A stretch of 64,000 nt of DNA from Paracoccaceae bacterium (GCA_020832445.1 JAFIEO010000017.1:62001-126000), one strand, 5' to 3'; shown: positions 46,258 to 55,540, counted from the first letter of the stretch. Notes: a model not told the origin generated them from the sequence alone. A program made the numbers and translations.

Positions 46258-47580
46258 TCAGACTGTTTCCAGATACAGATCCAGCACTTGCTGCGGCTCC
46301 AGCCCCTGCAACGCGGCCATTTCCTGACGCTTGGTGCGGATCATGTTGTCAATCAGCATCGGGTCAAAAATGCGCCGCATATGCGCTGAATGCTCGAACG
46401 CCGCCAGCGCGTCTGTCCATGTCGCGGGGATTTGCGGCAAGTCCTGCGCATAGGCGTCGCCGGTGATCGGGGCAGGGGGGGCAAGCCCGTCTTCCAGCCC
46501 AAGGACCATGCCGCCCAGAACCGCCGCCATCAGCAGATAGGGGTTTACATCGCCGCCCGCTACGCGGTGTTCCAGACGGCGCGCGCGGGGCGCACCCAGT
46601 GGCACACGCACCGATGCGGTGCGGTTTTCATAACCCCATGCAACCCCAGTGGGCGCATGCGCACCGGGCACAAGGCGGGCATAGCTGTTGGCATGCGGCG
46701 CGAAGATCAGCGCAGCATCGGCCATGCTGGCCAGTGTGCCTGCAATGGCGTGTTGTAGTGCTGCGCTGCCTTCCGGCCCGCCATTGTCGAATATATTTGT
46801 GCCGTCACTGTCCAGAAGCGACGCGTGCATATGCAGCCCGCTGCCGGACGCGCCTGCATAAGGTTTGGCCATGAAGCTGGCGGCCATTCCGTGCTGACGT
46901 GCAAGCCTGCGCACCAGCAGTTTGAAAAGCCATGTGTCGTCGGCCATCTTCATGGGGTCGGACCCGTGGTTCAGGTTAATCTCGAACTGGCCCGGTCCTG
47001 CCTCGGATGTGGCGGTATCGGCATCAATGCCCATCGCATCGCAGCCGTCATAAAGCGCATCAAAAAAGGCGTTGAATTCGTCCAACATGCGCAGCGACAG
47101 CGTGGCCGCACCGGTTGCGCGCCGCCCCGAAACCGGGCTGGCAGGTGGCTGGTATTCCGGCCCGCTGTCGTCAATCAGATAGAATTCCAACTCTGTCGCG
47201 GTAACAGCCGTCAGCCCGCGCGCATGCAGCCGTGCCACAACCTGTGCCAGCGCATGGCGGGCATCGCCCGCAAAAGGGCGGCCGTCATCATAATACATGC
47301 TCATGGGCAGAAGGGCTGCATCTGGCCCGATCCATGGCATGGGCACCAACCCGCGTTCGGTCGGGCGTAGAAAGCCGTCGGCATCGCCTGTCTGGAACAC
47401 CAGCGGGCTGTCCACGATATCATTGCCCCATATGTCAAGGTTCAGCGCAGAAAGCGGCATTTTCGCCTCTCCGCGCATCAGTTTGTCATACTGGATGGCG
47501 GGCACCCGTTTGGCGCGGGCCTGGCCGTTCAGGTCGGGAATGGCAATACGGATATTCTGCAATTTTTGTGCGTCCATCAC
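46258..47580 (-). CDS. Second glutamine synthetase family protein
   Basis: A 440-residue GS-like ligase, paralogous to the neighbour at 44116 but clearly diverged. It has TELEFYLIDD near residue 130, GPGQFEINLNHGSDP near residue 193, MAKPYAGASGSGLHMHASLLD near residue 232 and YENRTASVRVPLGAPRARRLEHRVAGGDVNPYL near residue 318. The N-terminus is short, without the beta-grasp domain of GS I at full length. The start lies 14 bases after the permease gene stop, showing operon membership. Its substrate is unknown. Confidence 0.82.
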   Translation of the reverse strand: MMDAQKLQNIRIAIPDLNGQARAKRVPAIQYDKLMRGEAKMPLSALNLDIWGNDIVDSPLVFQTGDADGFLRPTERGLVPMPWIGPDAALLPMSMYYDDGRPFAGDARHALAQVVARLHARGLTAVTATELEFYLIDDSGPEYQPPASPVSGRRATGAATLSLRMLDEFNAFFDALYDGCDAMGIDADTATSEAGPGQFEINLNHGSDPMKMADDTWLFKLLVRRLARQHGMAASFMAKPYAGASGSGLHMHASLLDSDGTNIFDNGGPEGSAALQHAIAGTLASMADAALIFAPHANSYARLVPGAHAPTGVAWGYENRTASVRVPLGAPRARRLEHRVAGGDVNPYLLMAAVLGGMVLGLEDGLAPPAPITGDAYAQDLPQIPATWTDALAAFEHSAHMRRIFDPMLIDNMIRTKRQEMAALQGLEPQQVLDLYLETV

Positions 47581-47593
47581 TTAGCGCCATCAC

Positions 47594-48445
47594 CTAGCGG
47601 ATGTATTGAGGGCGAAACCGCAGGCGTTGGCGACGTTCGCGCGGAAGATGCCGGTTCAAACGCAGATTTGCCAGCGCAAAAATACCGATGATGGCCAATG
47701 TCAGCGCCACGAAATAGGCCGCGACAATCGGATAGGCCACAAAGGGGTTGAATGTCTGGTCCACGAAATAGCGCGCGTAATAGAATGCCTCGCCCGATTG
47801 CTGGCGCGCGGGGAAAGCCGACAGAAAGACCAGCGTGGTGGAATGGGTCAGAAAGATCGCTTCATTCGTGTAGCTGGGCCATGCCAGCCGCAGCATGGAT
47901 GGAAAGACAACGCGCCGGAATTTGGTAAACCCCGACAGGCCATAAGCGTCCGCCGCTTCCAGATCGCCCTTTGGGATGGACCGCAACGCGCCGTAGAACA
48001 ATTCCGCCGAATAGGCAGTGGTGTTCAGCACCAGAACCACCAGCCCGCCCACCTGCGCAGTGGTCAATGCGCTGGTATTGACCGTCAGGGTCGTAAAGCC
48101 CAGCGGAATTTCCAGCCCCGTCCGCGGCAGCAGGATGAACAGCGCATAGAAAAAGAAAAACTGGATGAACAATGGCGATCCGCGAAAGATAAACACAAAG
48201 GCGGATGCGGGGCGGTTGATCCAGCGGTTCTGGCTGAATTTGGCCAGTGCCACGCCCGTGGCCAGACAAAACCCGATCACGATGGCGATGGCCGCAAAAT
48301 AGATGTTCCAGATCAACCCGCTGCCGATCAGGACAATCTGATCGCACAGCGTAATATCAAGGCCGCGCGGCAGCAGGTTTTCGCCATATTGCCGCCCCAG
48401 CGCGCGCAGCCCGTAGCCTTGCAGGCTTTCCAGACATGTCCTCAT
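47594..48445 (-). CDS. Amino acid ABC transporter permease (HisM-like)
   Basis: A 283-residue permease of the polar amino-acid family with five or so membrane helices and the EAA loop EAADAYGLSGFTKFRRVVFPSML near residue 165 that docks the ATPase. FVFIFRGSPLFIQFFFFY near residue 85 is the family hallmark. It forms a heterodimer with the next permease upstream. The start overlaps the preceding stop by 4 bases (ATGA). Confidence 0.9.
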   Translation of the reverse strand: MRTCLESLQGYGLRALGRQYGENLLPRGLDITLCDQIVLIGSGLIWNIYFAAIAIVIGFCLATGVALAKFSQNRWINRPASAFVFIFRGSPLFIQFFFFYALFILLPRTGLEIPLGFTTLTVNTSALTTAQVGGLVVLVLNTTAYSAELFYGALRSIPKGDLEAADAYGLSGFTKFRRVVFPSMLRLAWPSYTNEAIFLTHSTTLVFLSAFPARQQSGEAFYYARYFVDQTFNPFVAYPIVAAYFVALTLAIIGIFALANLRLNRHLPRERRQRLRFRPQYIR

Positions 48446-49323
48446 GACGTGGCCTTTCGCTGGCGTTCACCCGCAGCGGTGGCCTGCCCGCGCGACAGCT
48501 TGTCATTCAGGCGCGCGAAGGCGCGTTCGCTGGCCCATGTCAGTGTCAGGTAGAAACACAGCAGAACAAGGAAATACCACACCCGCCAGTCAGGATGCGG
48601 ATAGGTGAACAGCGATGTTTTTTGTCCGCCCAATTCGCGCGCCCAATAAACAATGTCCTGAATGCCCAGTAGGAACAAAAGCGGCGTGGCCTTGGTCAGG
48701 ATCTGCCAGATATTCGACAGGCCCGGCAGCGCGTAAACCCACATCTGCGGCAGGATGATGCGCCGGAATGCCTGCCGCTGTGTCATGCCATAAGCCTCGG
48801 CGGTCTCAACCTGCGCTTGCGGGACCGCGCGCATGGCCCCGTAAAGTGTGTTGGCCACAAAGGCGCCGAACACCAGCGCGAAGGCGATAACGGCCATGAA
48901 AAACCCATAGACATCATACACCCAGCGCGGCGAATTTACCGGCGGCATCTTGGCGTCACGGCATACGATGAAATCATTGCCCTGCCGGATGGGCTGGTCC
49001 CAGTCCGGGCAGTTGATCTGGTGCAAAACCCATTCAATCCCTTGCCCCAGCGCGATGGGCACGAACAGGAAAAACACAATATCGGGCACACCGCGCACGA
49101 TATTGACATAGCCTTTGCCCAACCAGTTCAGCGGCGGTATGCGCGAACGCAACGCCAAAGCGCCTGCCATACCCATGGCAAGCGCTGCTGGCGCGGTGAT
49201 GGCCAGCAAAAGCAACACCACCCCGAAGGCACGATAGAAATTAAGGTGGGTTGCGCTTGTCAGATAACAGGCGAACCATTGCCAATCCGGCAGGCTGGAC
49301 GGGTCGGTGCAAAAACTGAACAT
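48442..49323 (-). CDS. Amino acid ABC transporter permease (HisQ-like)
   Basis: A 293-residue permease. The family motif is NIVRGVPDIVFFLFVPIALGQGIEW near residue 78, followed by the EAA loop ETAEAYGMTQRQAFRRIILPQMW near residue 180. A periplasmic insertion with three cysteines (ADQ-like segment around residues 100-130: CPDWDQPIRQ...VCRDAK) is unusual for the group. It lies between the binding-protein gene and the second permease. Confidence 0.9.
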   Translation of the reverse strand: MFSFCTDPSSLPDWQWFACYLTSATHLNFYRAFGVVLLLLAITAPAALAMGMAGALALRSRIPPLNWLGKGYVNIVRGVPDIVFFLFVPIALGQGIEWVLHQINCPDWDQPIRQGNDFIVCRDAKMPPVNSPRWVYDVYGFFMAVIAFALVFGAFVANTLYGAMRAVPQAQVETAEAYGMTQRQAFRRIILPQMWVYALPGLSNIWQILTKATPLLFLLGIQDIVYWARELGGQKTSLFTYPHPDWRVWYFLVLLCFYLTLTWASERAFARLNDKLSRGQATAAGERQRKATS

Positions 49324-49374
49324 GCGTGCGCACGGGGCTACAGGCGGGGCATACTGACCCCGCCTGATGCAGGG

Positions 49375-50112
49375 TCAGTCAAACTGCGGATGTTCATCGC
49401 CAAACCACTTGGCGATCATTTCGTTCAGCGTGCCGTCTTCCTTCATGCTGGCAATCGCGGCATCAAAGGTTTCGCGCAGGCTGTCATCGCTTTGGCGCAC
49501 GCCAATGCCGATGCCGCCGCCCAGCAGCACATCATCGCCCAAAAAGACCAGCTCGCCGCCGGAATCGCCCACATAGGGGGCAAGAAACGCCTTGTCGGCC
49601 AGCACGGCATCGGCTTCGCCATTGCGCAGGGCGGAAATGGTTTCATCCGGTGTGGGGAATTCCAGCAGGTCTGCATCGCCTTCGGCGACATGGCCTGCCT
49701 GAATGGTGTTGGACTGCGCCGCGATCACGCCACCGTCGCGCACGGATGCGTCTGTGCCTGCCAGCCCGATATAGGCCGAAGGTTCGGGCAGCAGATAGTT
49801 CTGCGTGAACGAAATTACTTCCATTCGGGCATCAGTGATGCTCATACCGGCCATGATGGTGTCATAGTTGCCCGATACCAGATTGGGGATAATCGTGTCC
49901 CAGTCATTTATGACCCATTCGCAGTTCAATCCCGCACGCAGGCAAAGTTCATCGCCAAGCTCGCGTTCATAGCCGTCCAATTCGCCGGTGGCGTCATTGA
50001 TGAAGTTATAGGGGGGGTAGGCCCCTTCGGACCCCATGCGCACCACGTCCTGCGCCATGGCGCCCGATGTTGCCAAGGCGAGTGCTGCCAGTGTCAAGCT
50101 TGTCGTTTTCAT
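49375..50112 (-). CDS. Periplasmic amino acid/polyamine-like binding protein (family 3)
   Basis: A 245-residue solute-binding protein. A signal peptide (TLAALALATSGAMAQ, cut near residue 21) is followed by the family 3 lead VRMGSEGAYPPYNFI, GELDGYERELGDELCLRAGLNCEW and NGEADAVLADKAFL. The ligand-contact residues are those of arginine/histidine/octopine binders in general pattern. The operon partners suggest an amine-bearing compound. It lies 50 bases downstream of the ATPase gene. Confidence 0.9.
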   Translation of the reverse strand: MKTTSLTLAALALATSGAMAQDVVRMGSEGAYPPYNFINDATGELDGYERELGDELCLRAGLNCEWVINDWDTIIPNLVSGNYDTIMAGMSITDARMEVISFTQNYLLPEPSAYIGLAGTDASVRDGGVIAAQSNTIQAGHVAEGDADLLEFPTPDETISALRNGEADAVLADKAFLAPYVGDSGGELVFLGDDVLLGGGIGIGVRQSDDSLRETFDAAIASMKEDGTLNEMIAKWFGDEHPQFD

Positions 50113-50161
50113 TGTGTCGTCTCCCCGTTTTGTTGGTGAATCGTCGTTGGTTATGGTTGTC

Positions 50162-50935
50162 TCAGGCCGCTTGCGCGTGGCTGAGGAATTGTTTCAGTCG
50201 CGCAGATTGCGGCGTTTTGAATAGCGACTCTGGCGGGCCCTGTTCTTCGATCCGGCCATCATGCAGGAATACGACATGATCGGACACATCCGCCGCCAGA
50301 CGCATATCATGGGTGACAATCAGCATGGTGCGCCCTTCGTGCGCAAGGGCCTTGATCACGCGCACGACTTCCTGTTCCAGTTCGGGGTCAAGTGCGGATG
50401 TGGGTTCATCAAACAGCAGCGCCGCCGGTTCCATGCACAGCGCGCGCGCAATCGCGGCGCGCTGTTGCTGCCCGCCCGACATTTGCGCCGGAAACACATC
50501 GGCCTTGTCGCCAATACCCACCTTGTCCAGAAGCGCACGCGCGCGGGCCTCAACCTGTGCGCGGTCTTGCTTCAGCACATGCAGGGGCGCTTCCATGACA
50601 TTTTGCAGCACGGTCATATGCGCCCACAGATTGAAGCTTTGGAACACCATCGACAGGTTGGTGCGAATGCGCGTCACCTGCGCGCGGTCTGCGGGCTGGC
50701 GGCTGTGTCCCGCCCCGCGCCAGCGCACGGGTTCGCCCTGGAACAGTATTTCGCCCTGCTGGCTGTCTTCCAGCAGGTTGCAGCACCGCAAAAGCGTGGA
50801 CTTCCCCGACCCTGATGACCCGATCAGCGACACCACATCGCCTTTTTGTGCGTTGATGCTGACACCCTTCAGCACATCCAGCGTGCCATAGGATTTGTGC
50901 AGATCGCGAATCTCTATCACTGGCGTTGCTGGCAT
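50162..50935 (-). CDS. Amino acid ABC transporter ATP-binding protein (HisP-like)
   Basis: A 257-residue ABC ATPase: Walker A GSSGSGKSTLLRC near residue 45, Q-loop VFQSFNLWAHMTV near residue 100, the signature MSGGQQQRAAIARAL near residue 152 and Walker B LLFDEPTSALDPE near residue 175. HisP-type features include the RTMLIVTHDMRLAADVSDHVVFL stretch. ATG 50935 replaces a longer frame because the first 28 residues upstream look non-coding. It is the first gene of the operon running through to 42827. Confidence 0.92.
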   Translation of the reverse strand: MPATPVIEIRDLHKSYGTLDVLKGVSINAQKGDVVSLIGSSGSGKSTLLRCCNLLEDSQQGEILFQGEPVRWRGAGHSRQPADRAQVTRIRTNLSMVFQSFNLWAHMTVLQNVMEAPLHVLKQDRAQVEARARALLDKVGIGDKADVFPAQMSGGQQQRAAIARALCMEPAALLFDEPTSALDPELEQEVVRVIKALAHEGRTMLIVTHDMRLAADVSDHVVFLHDGRIEEQGPPESLFKTPQSARLKQFLSHAQAA

Positions 50936-51107
50936 GGTCCCTGTCGCGGTCCTTGTTTCGGGCAATACTAACACGCAAAATCCGGGTAAACGCAAGCCTG
51001 CGTGACAGGATAGATGCATTGCCCCCGCGTCAGCACCAAAGATGCCGTTGGAATGGACAGCGTGAATTGCCAGCCGCGCGGGGCCGCCGCCGCCGCAATG
51101 CGGGTCA

Positions 51108-51140
51108 GAAAAAAACCCCCGCAGGACGGGCCTGTGGGGG
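51108..51140 (-). terminator. Rho-independent terminator of rpsU
   Basis: On the minus strand, CCCCCACAGG pairs with CCTGCGGGGG (one A-C mismatch) and is followed by a run of seven T. It lies 46 bases after the rpsU stop. Confidence 0.85.
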
Positions 51141-51185
51141 TTCGTATTTCAGGCACGGGTTACCCCGCGCCATGGTTCTGCCGTA

Positions 51186-51392
51186 TCACAGCATACCTTC
51201 ACGTTGCGCCTTCTTGCGCGCCAGTTTGCGCGCACGGCGGATCGCTTCAGCTTTCTCACGGGCTTTCTTCTCGGAGGGTTTCTCGAAATGCTCTTTAAGC
51301 TTCATTTCACGAAACACACCTTCACGCTGAAGTTTTTTCTTCAGTGCACGAAGCGCCTGATCGACATTGTTATCACGAACCGATACCTGCAT
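51186..51392 (-). CDS. rpsU: 30S ribosomal protein S21
   Basis: A 68-residue basic protein, [27 protein letters not shown], with the arginine/lysine-rich C-terminus ([15 protein letters not shown]) of S21. It joins the 30S platform and helps initiation. It has an AAAGGTGG ribosome site, diverges from the COQ9 gene over about 120 bases, and is followed by a strong terminator. Confidence 0.96.
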   Translation of the reverse strand: MQVSVRDNNVDQALRALKKKLQREGVFREMKLKEHFEKPSEKKAREKAEAIRRARKLARKKAQREGML

Positions 51393-51513
51393 GTGGTTTT
51401 CACCACCTTTCCAAGTTAGTGTTGCATTAGTGCAGGAAGCGCTCGCATAGCAAAAACGATGTGCTATGTCTAGTCACAAGAACCATAGCAACCCACACGG
51501 GAGGTGCCGAAAC

Positions 51514-52209
51514 ATGGCCGAACAATCCGACATCTTGCTGGATGCAGCGCTGAACCATGTGCCCTTCGATGGCTGGAGCGACGAAAGCCTGCGCGCCGCG
51601 GCGCGCGATGTGGGGCTTGATGGCGCGCATGCGAAAGCGCTGTTTCCGCGCGGGGGCGTGGATATGGCGCTGGCCTATCACCGGCGCGGCGATGCGCAGA
51701 TGCTGGCGCGGCTGGCAGAGACCGATTTGCAGGAACTGCGCTTTCGCGACCGTATCGCAACAGCGGTGCGCTACCGGATCGAGGCGTGCGAGGATCGCGA
51801 ACTGGTCCGGCGCGGCACCACGCTGTTTGCGCTGCCCCCCTATGCTGCTGACGGCGCGCGCGCCATTTGGGGGACGGCCGATATGATCTGGACCGCCCTT
51901 GGCGACACATCGCGCGATGTGAACTGGTATACCAAACGCGCCACATTGTCGGGGGTGTATTCCGCCACGGTGCTGTTCTGGCTGGGCGATGACAGCGCGG
52001 GTGCACAGGCGACATGGTCGTTTCTGGACCGTCGCATTGATGATGTGATGCAGTTTGAACGGGTCAAGGCGGCGGCGAACCGCAACCCGCTGTTGCGCAC
52101 GGTTCTTGCAGGCCCGCGTGCGGTGTTGTCATGCATCAAGGCCCCGTCGCCCGATCTGCGCAATGACCTGCCCGGACATTTGCGCCCGACCCCGCCCGGA
52201 CAGGGTTGA
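51514..52209 (+). CDS. COQ9 family ubiquinone biosynthesis protein
   Basis: A 231-residue protein of the COQ9 family, a TetR-like lipid-binding fold needed for CoQ biosynthesis. Landmarks are the N-terminal ILLDAALNHVPFDGWSDESLRAAARDVG (helix-turn-helix-like), AADMIWTALGDTSRDVNWYTKRATLSGVYSAT around residue 115 and a C-terminal amphipathic segment rich in hydrophobics. ATG 51514 follows GGGAGG at 9 bases; an upstream in-frame ATG is not supported. It is divergent from rpsU. Confidence 0.92.
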   Translation: MAEQSDILLDAALNHVPFDGWSDESLRAAARDVGLDGAHAKALFPRGGVDMALAYHRRGDAQMLARLAETDLQELRFRDRIATAVRYRIEACEDRELVRRGTTLFALPPYAADGARAIWGTADMIWTALGDTSRDVNWYTKRATLSGVYSATVLFWLGDDSAGAQATWSFLDRRIDDVMQFERVKAAANRNPLLRTVLAGPRAVLSCIKAPSPDLRNDLPGHLRPTPPGQG

Positions 52210-52268
52210 CGCCCGCGCATTTGCGCCGCAGGTTGCGCCGGTTACGGGATGATGCGGAGAGTTGATCT

Positions 52269-53132
52269 ATGGCTGTCGGAAAAGAGATTGTCACATGGTA
52301 TGAAGGCCAGTGGCACAAGGGCAATGCCCCCATCATAGGGGCCGCCGATCATGCCGCATGGCTGGGATCGCAAGTGTTTGACGGGGCGCGCCAGTTTGAC
52401 GGCGCCCGCCCCGATCTGGACCTGCATTCCGCGCGCATCATCCGGTCTGCGCAGGCCATGGCCATGGTGCCGCCTGTGGATGCGGATACCGTTCAGGGGC
52501 TGTTGGAAGAAGGGTGCAAACACTTTGCGCCGGATGCAGCGCTGTATCTGCGCCCGATGATGTGGTCGCGCGAGTCCGCGCCCGGAATTATTGACGCTGT
52601 GCCCGAAAGCACGGGATTTGCGATATGTATCGAAGCGCTGGCCATGCCCGATCCGGGCAGTTTTTCATTGACGGTGTCGCCCTTTTGCCGCCCGCGCCCC
52701 GACATGGCCCTGACCGAAGCCAAGGCCGGATCGCTTTATGCCAATAATGCGCGCATCATGGCAGACGCGCGCGCGCGCGGATTTTCAAACGCATTGTCGC
52801 TGGATGTGGACGGGCATGTGGCCGAAACCGCATCGACGAATGTGTTTATGGTGCGCGACGGTGTGGTTTCCACACCCGTTCCCAATGGCATGTTCCTGAA
52901 CGGAATTACCCGCCAGCGCGTGATCTCCCTGTTGCGCGCGGACGGGGTAGAGGTGGTGGAAACCAGCCTGACCCTGGACGATTTCGATGCGGCAGAAGAA
53001 ATTTTCGTCACCGGCAATATTGCCAAGGTGATGCCGGTGTCGCGCTATATGGACCGCGATATGGGCGCGCCGCGCATGGGGTTGCGCGCAAGGCAGCTTT
53101 ATTGGGATTATGCCTTGAGCGGCGTAGCCTGA
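52269..53132 (+). CDS. Class IV pyridoxal-phosphate aminotransferase (branched-chain aminotransferase-like)
   Basis: A 287-residue fold-type IV PLP enzyme. The catalytic lysine is in LTEAKAGSLYANN near residue 153, and GFSNALSLDVDGHVAETASTNVFMV with the phosphate-binding GITRQRVISLL follows. The usual branched-chain aminotransferase (IlvE) size is about 300-310 residues. The family also includes D-amino acid aminotransferases and aminodeoxychorismate lyase; the substrate is not decided by sequence alone. It sits between COQ9 and a quinone reductase. Confidence 0.85.
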   Translation: MAVGKEIVTWYEGQWHKGNAPIIGAADHAAWLGSQVFDGARQFDGARPDLDLHSARIIRSAQAMAMVPPVDADTVQGLLEEGCKHFAPDAALYLRPMMWSRESAPGIIDAVPESTGFAICIEALAMPDPGSFSLTVSPFCRPRPDMALTEAKAGSLYANNARIMADARARGFSNALSLDVDGHVAETASTNVFMVRDGVVSTPVPNGMFLNGITRQRVISLLRADGVEVVETSLTLDDFDAAEEIFVTGNIAKVMPVSRYMDRDMGAPRMGLRARQLYWDYALSGVA

Positions 53133-53144
53133 CGCTGGCAGGGT

Positions 53145-53165
53145 TTGGGGGCGCTGCCCCCTTGC
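53145..53165. other. GC-rich hairpin after the aminotransferase gene
   Basis: GGGGGC-GCT-GCCCCC at 53147-53161 is a short, strong stem. It is followed by TTGCCCCCC and the dispersed GAGTATTT element and precedes qor. It has no T-run, so termination is uncertain. Confidence 0.35.
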
Positions 53166-53172
53166 CCCCCGG

Positions 53173-53195
53173 AGTATTTGACGCAAGATGAAGCG
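53173..53195 (+). repeat. Dispersed intergenic element GAGTATTT-N4-CAAGATGAAGC, copy 2
   Basis: It shares 20 of 23 bases with the copy at 13314-13336 and lies 12 bases before the qor start. The surrounding bases GGGGGCGCTGCCCCC and CCGGAGTATTT look like part of a larger conserved unit. Confidence 0.5.
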
Positions 53196-53207
53196 GGTAG
53201 AAACAAC

Positions 53208-54200
53208 ATGACCATGTCACATATGATGCGCGCGATCGAAATATCGGCCCCCGGCGGGCCGGATGTGCTGCGCGAAGTTGTCTGCCCGGTTCCTGTGCCC
53301 GGTGCGGGGCAGGTGGTGATCCGGCTGGCCTATGCGGGCGTAAACCGCCCTGATGCCTTGCAGCGTGCAGGGGCCTATGACCCGCCCGCAGGCGCGTCCC
53401 CCTTGCCCGGTCTGGAAGGGGCGGGGCATGTTGTGGCGGTGGGGCCGGGTGTCACGCGCTGGCAAACGGGGGATGCGGTCTGTGCGCTGTTTCCCGGCGG
53501 GGCCTATGCGGAATACGCGGTGACGGATGCGGGGCATGTGTTGCCTGTCCCAAGTGGCATGACGCTGCGAGCGGCAGCCTGCCTGCCCGAGACATTCTTT
53601 ACCGTGTGGTCCAATGTGTTCATGCGCGGGCGATTGCAGGCGGGTGAGCGGTTTTTGGTGCATGGCGGGTCTTCCGGTATCGGCACCACGGCCATTCAAC
53701 TGGCCCATGCGTTTGGTGCGCGCGTGTTTGCGACTGCGGGCAGTGATGACAAATGCGCGGCATGTATCCGCCTTGGGGCGGAGCGCGCGATCAACTACCG
53801 TGCAGAAGATTTCGTGCCGGTGGTGCAAGCCGAAGGCGGCGCAAACCTGATTTTGGACATGGTGGGCGGCGAGTATATCCCGCGCAACCTGAAGGCGCTG
53901 GCCGATGACGGGCGGCTGGTGCAGATCGCGTTTTTGCAAGGCCCGAAAATTGCCGTGAACTTTGCGCCCCTGATGATGCGCCGCCTGACGATGACCGGAT
54001 CGACGCTGCGCCCGCAATCCGACGCGGCCAAGGCCGCGATTGCGGCGGATCTGGAAGCAAAAGTCTGGCCCCGCCTGTCTGCGGGCAGCCTTGCACCTGT
54101 TATCGACAGTGAATTTGCGCTTACCGATGCGGGCGCGGCCCATGCGCGTATGGAAAGCTCTGCTCATATTGGCAAGATCGTTCTGAAGGTCGAGGGCTGA
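53208..54200 (+). CDS. qor: NAD(P)H quinone oxidoreductase, zeta-crystallin family
   Basis: A 330-residue medium-chain dehydrogenase/reductase without zinc ligands. The GroES-like N-terminal domain holds LAYAGVNRPDALQRAGAYDPPAGASPLPGLEGAG, and the Rossmann domain has VHGGSSGIGTTAIQLAHAFGA near residue 150 and AINYRAEDF. The family reduces quinones or acts as an enoyl-type reductase with NADPH; the precise substrate is not given by the sequence. ATG 53208 is taken over an upstream start at 53145, which would include a GC-rich non-coding stretch. Confidence 0.88.
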   Translation: MTMSHMMRAIEISAPGGPDVLREVVCPVPVPGAGQVVIRLAYAGVNRPDALQRAGAYDPPAGASPLPGLEGAGHVVAVGPGVTRWQTGDAVCALFPGGAYAEYAVTDAGHVLPVPSGMTLRAAACLPETFFTVWSNVFMRGRLQAGERFLVHGGSSGIGTTAIQLAHAFGARVFATAGSDDKCAACIRLGAERAINYRAEDFVPVVQAEGGANLILDMVGGEYIPRNLKALADDGRLVQIAFLQGPKIAVNFAPLMMRRLTMTGSTLRPQSDAAKAAIAADLEAKVWPRLSAGSLAPVIDSEFALTDAGAAHARMESSAHIGKIVLKVEG

Positions 54201-54376
54201 CGCGGTGCGAATATGGGCGCGCGCGCCGGATTTCGGCAGGATTTGATCAAAACTTTACCCGCGCGCCGAAATGGGCTTGCCAAAGCCTGCCCTTTTCTTG
54301 TGGAATGACCGGGCAACACTGGGCGAAAGCGCAAGATGATAAAACAGCGCTTGCCCATAGCAGGGAGATGCAACCC

Positions 54377-55465
54377 ATGACAAACCGTTTTATTCTTGCA
54401 GTCAGCGCGGCAATGGTCCTTCAGGCCGGAAGTGCGATTGCGGACAGTATCAACGTCTTCAACTGGTCCGATTACATCGCACCTGATACGCTTGAAAAAT
54501 TCACCGCTGAAACCGGCATTTCCGTCAATTACGATGTGTTTGATTCCAATGAAACACTGGAAGCGCGGATGCTGGCAGGGTCGTCGGGGTTTGACGTGGT
54601 GGTGCCGACATCCGATTACATGCAGCGCCAGATCATGGCGGGTGTCTATCAACCGCTGGATCGCGATCTGTTGCCCAACCTGGGGAATATGGACGCTGAT
54701 CTGATGGAACTGGCGGCAGCGTTTGATCCGGAAAACGAACATTCGGTCATTTACCTGTGGGGCACGACGGGCATCGGCTATAACGCGCAAGCTGTGGCAG
54801 ACCGACTGGGGGACGATTACGTTGTCGACAGCTGGTCCATTCTGTTTGACCCGGAGAAAGCGGCGCTGTTTCAGGATTGCGGCATTGCATGGCTGGACAC
54901 CGAAAAGGAACTGATCCCGCCCGCGATGCGCTATCTGGGGCTGGACCCGACCTCAACCTCGGAGGAGGATTTCAACACCGCAGCTGATATGCTGATGCAG
55001 GTCCGGCCCACGGTGCGCTATTTCCATTCCTCGCAGTATATTTCCGATCTGGCCAATGGCGAAATCTGCCTTGCGGTCGGGTGGTCGGGCGATGTGCTGC
55101 AAGCGGCGGAGCGCGCATCTGAAACCGGCCAGAGTTTCGAGGTGGGCTACGCCATCCCCGATGAAGGGGCGCATTTGTGGTTCGACATGCTGACCATTCC
55201 GGTGGATGCCCCAAACCCTGAAGGGGCGCATGCCTTCATCAATTTCATCATGGATGCGCAGATTGCAGCGGATATCACCAATTATGTGATGTTCCCCAAT
55301 GCGAATGCCGCATCGACCCCGTTTGTTGACGAAGATGTGCTGAACGATCCGACCGTCTATCCGTCGGACGCCGCGCGCGCAGGGTTCTGGACATTGCAGC
55401 CCTATGACAACCGGACCGAACGGATAAGCACGCGCCTGTGGACACGCTTGCGCACAGGCCAGTAA
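54377..55465 (+). CDS. potF: Polyamine ABC transporter substrate-binding protein PotF
   Basis: A 362-residue periplasmic binding protein with signal peptide (LAVSAAMVLQAGSAIA, cut near residue 22). The mature start DSINVFNWSDYIAPDTLEKFTAETGISVNYDVFDSNE, VWVPTSDY-like VVVPTSDYMQRQ and WGTTGIGYN blocks match PotD/PotF. These bind putrescine or spermidine through acidic and aromatic residues. ATG 54377 has GGGAG 10 bases upstream. The first of four pot genes; putrescine versus spermidine is not decided. Confidence 0.93.
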   Translation: MTNRFILAVSAAMVLQAGSAIADSINVFNWSDYIAPDTLEKFTAETGISVNYDVFDSNETLEARMLAGSSGFDVVVPTSDYMQRQIMAGVYQPLDRDLLPNLGNMDADLMELAAAFDPENEHSVIYLWGTTGIGYNAQAVADRLGDDYVVDSWSILFDPEKAALFQDCGIAWLDTEKELIPPAMRYLGLDPTSTSEEDFNTAADMLMQVRPTVRYFHSSQYISDLANGEICLAVGWSGDVLQAAERASETGQSFEVGYAIPDEGAHLWFDMLTIPVDAPNPEGAHAFINFIMDAQIAADITNYVMFPNANAASTPFVDEDVLNDPTVYPSDAARAGFWTLQPYDNRTERISTRLWTRLRTGQ

Positions 55466-55540
55466 GGCCCCAAGCGCCGCGTCTGCACAGGCTGTGTGGT
55501 CGCGGCGCATTTCCCTTTGGTGCTTGTTCGGGAATACTGT

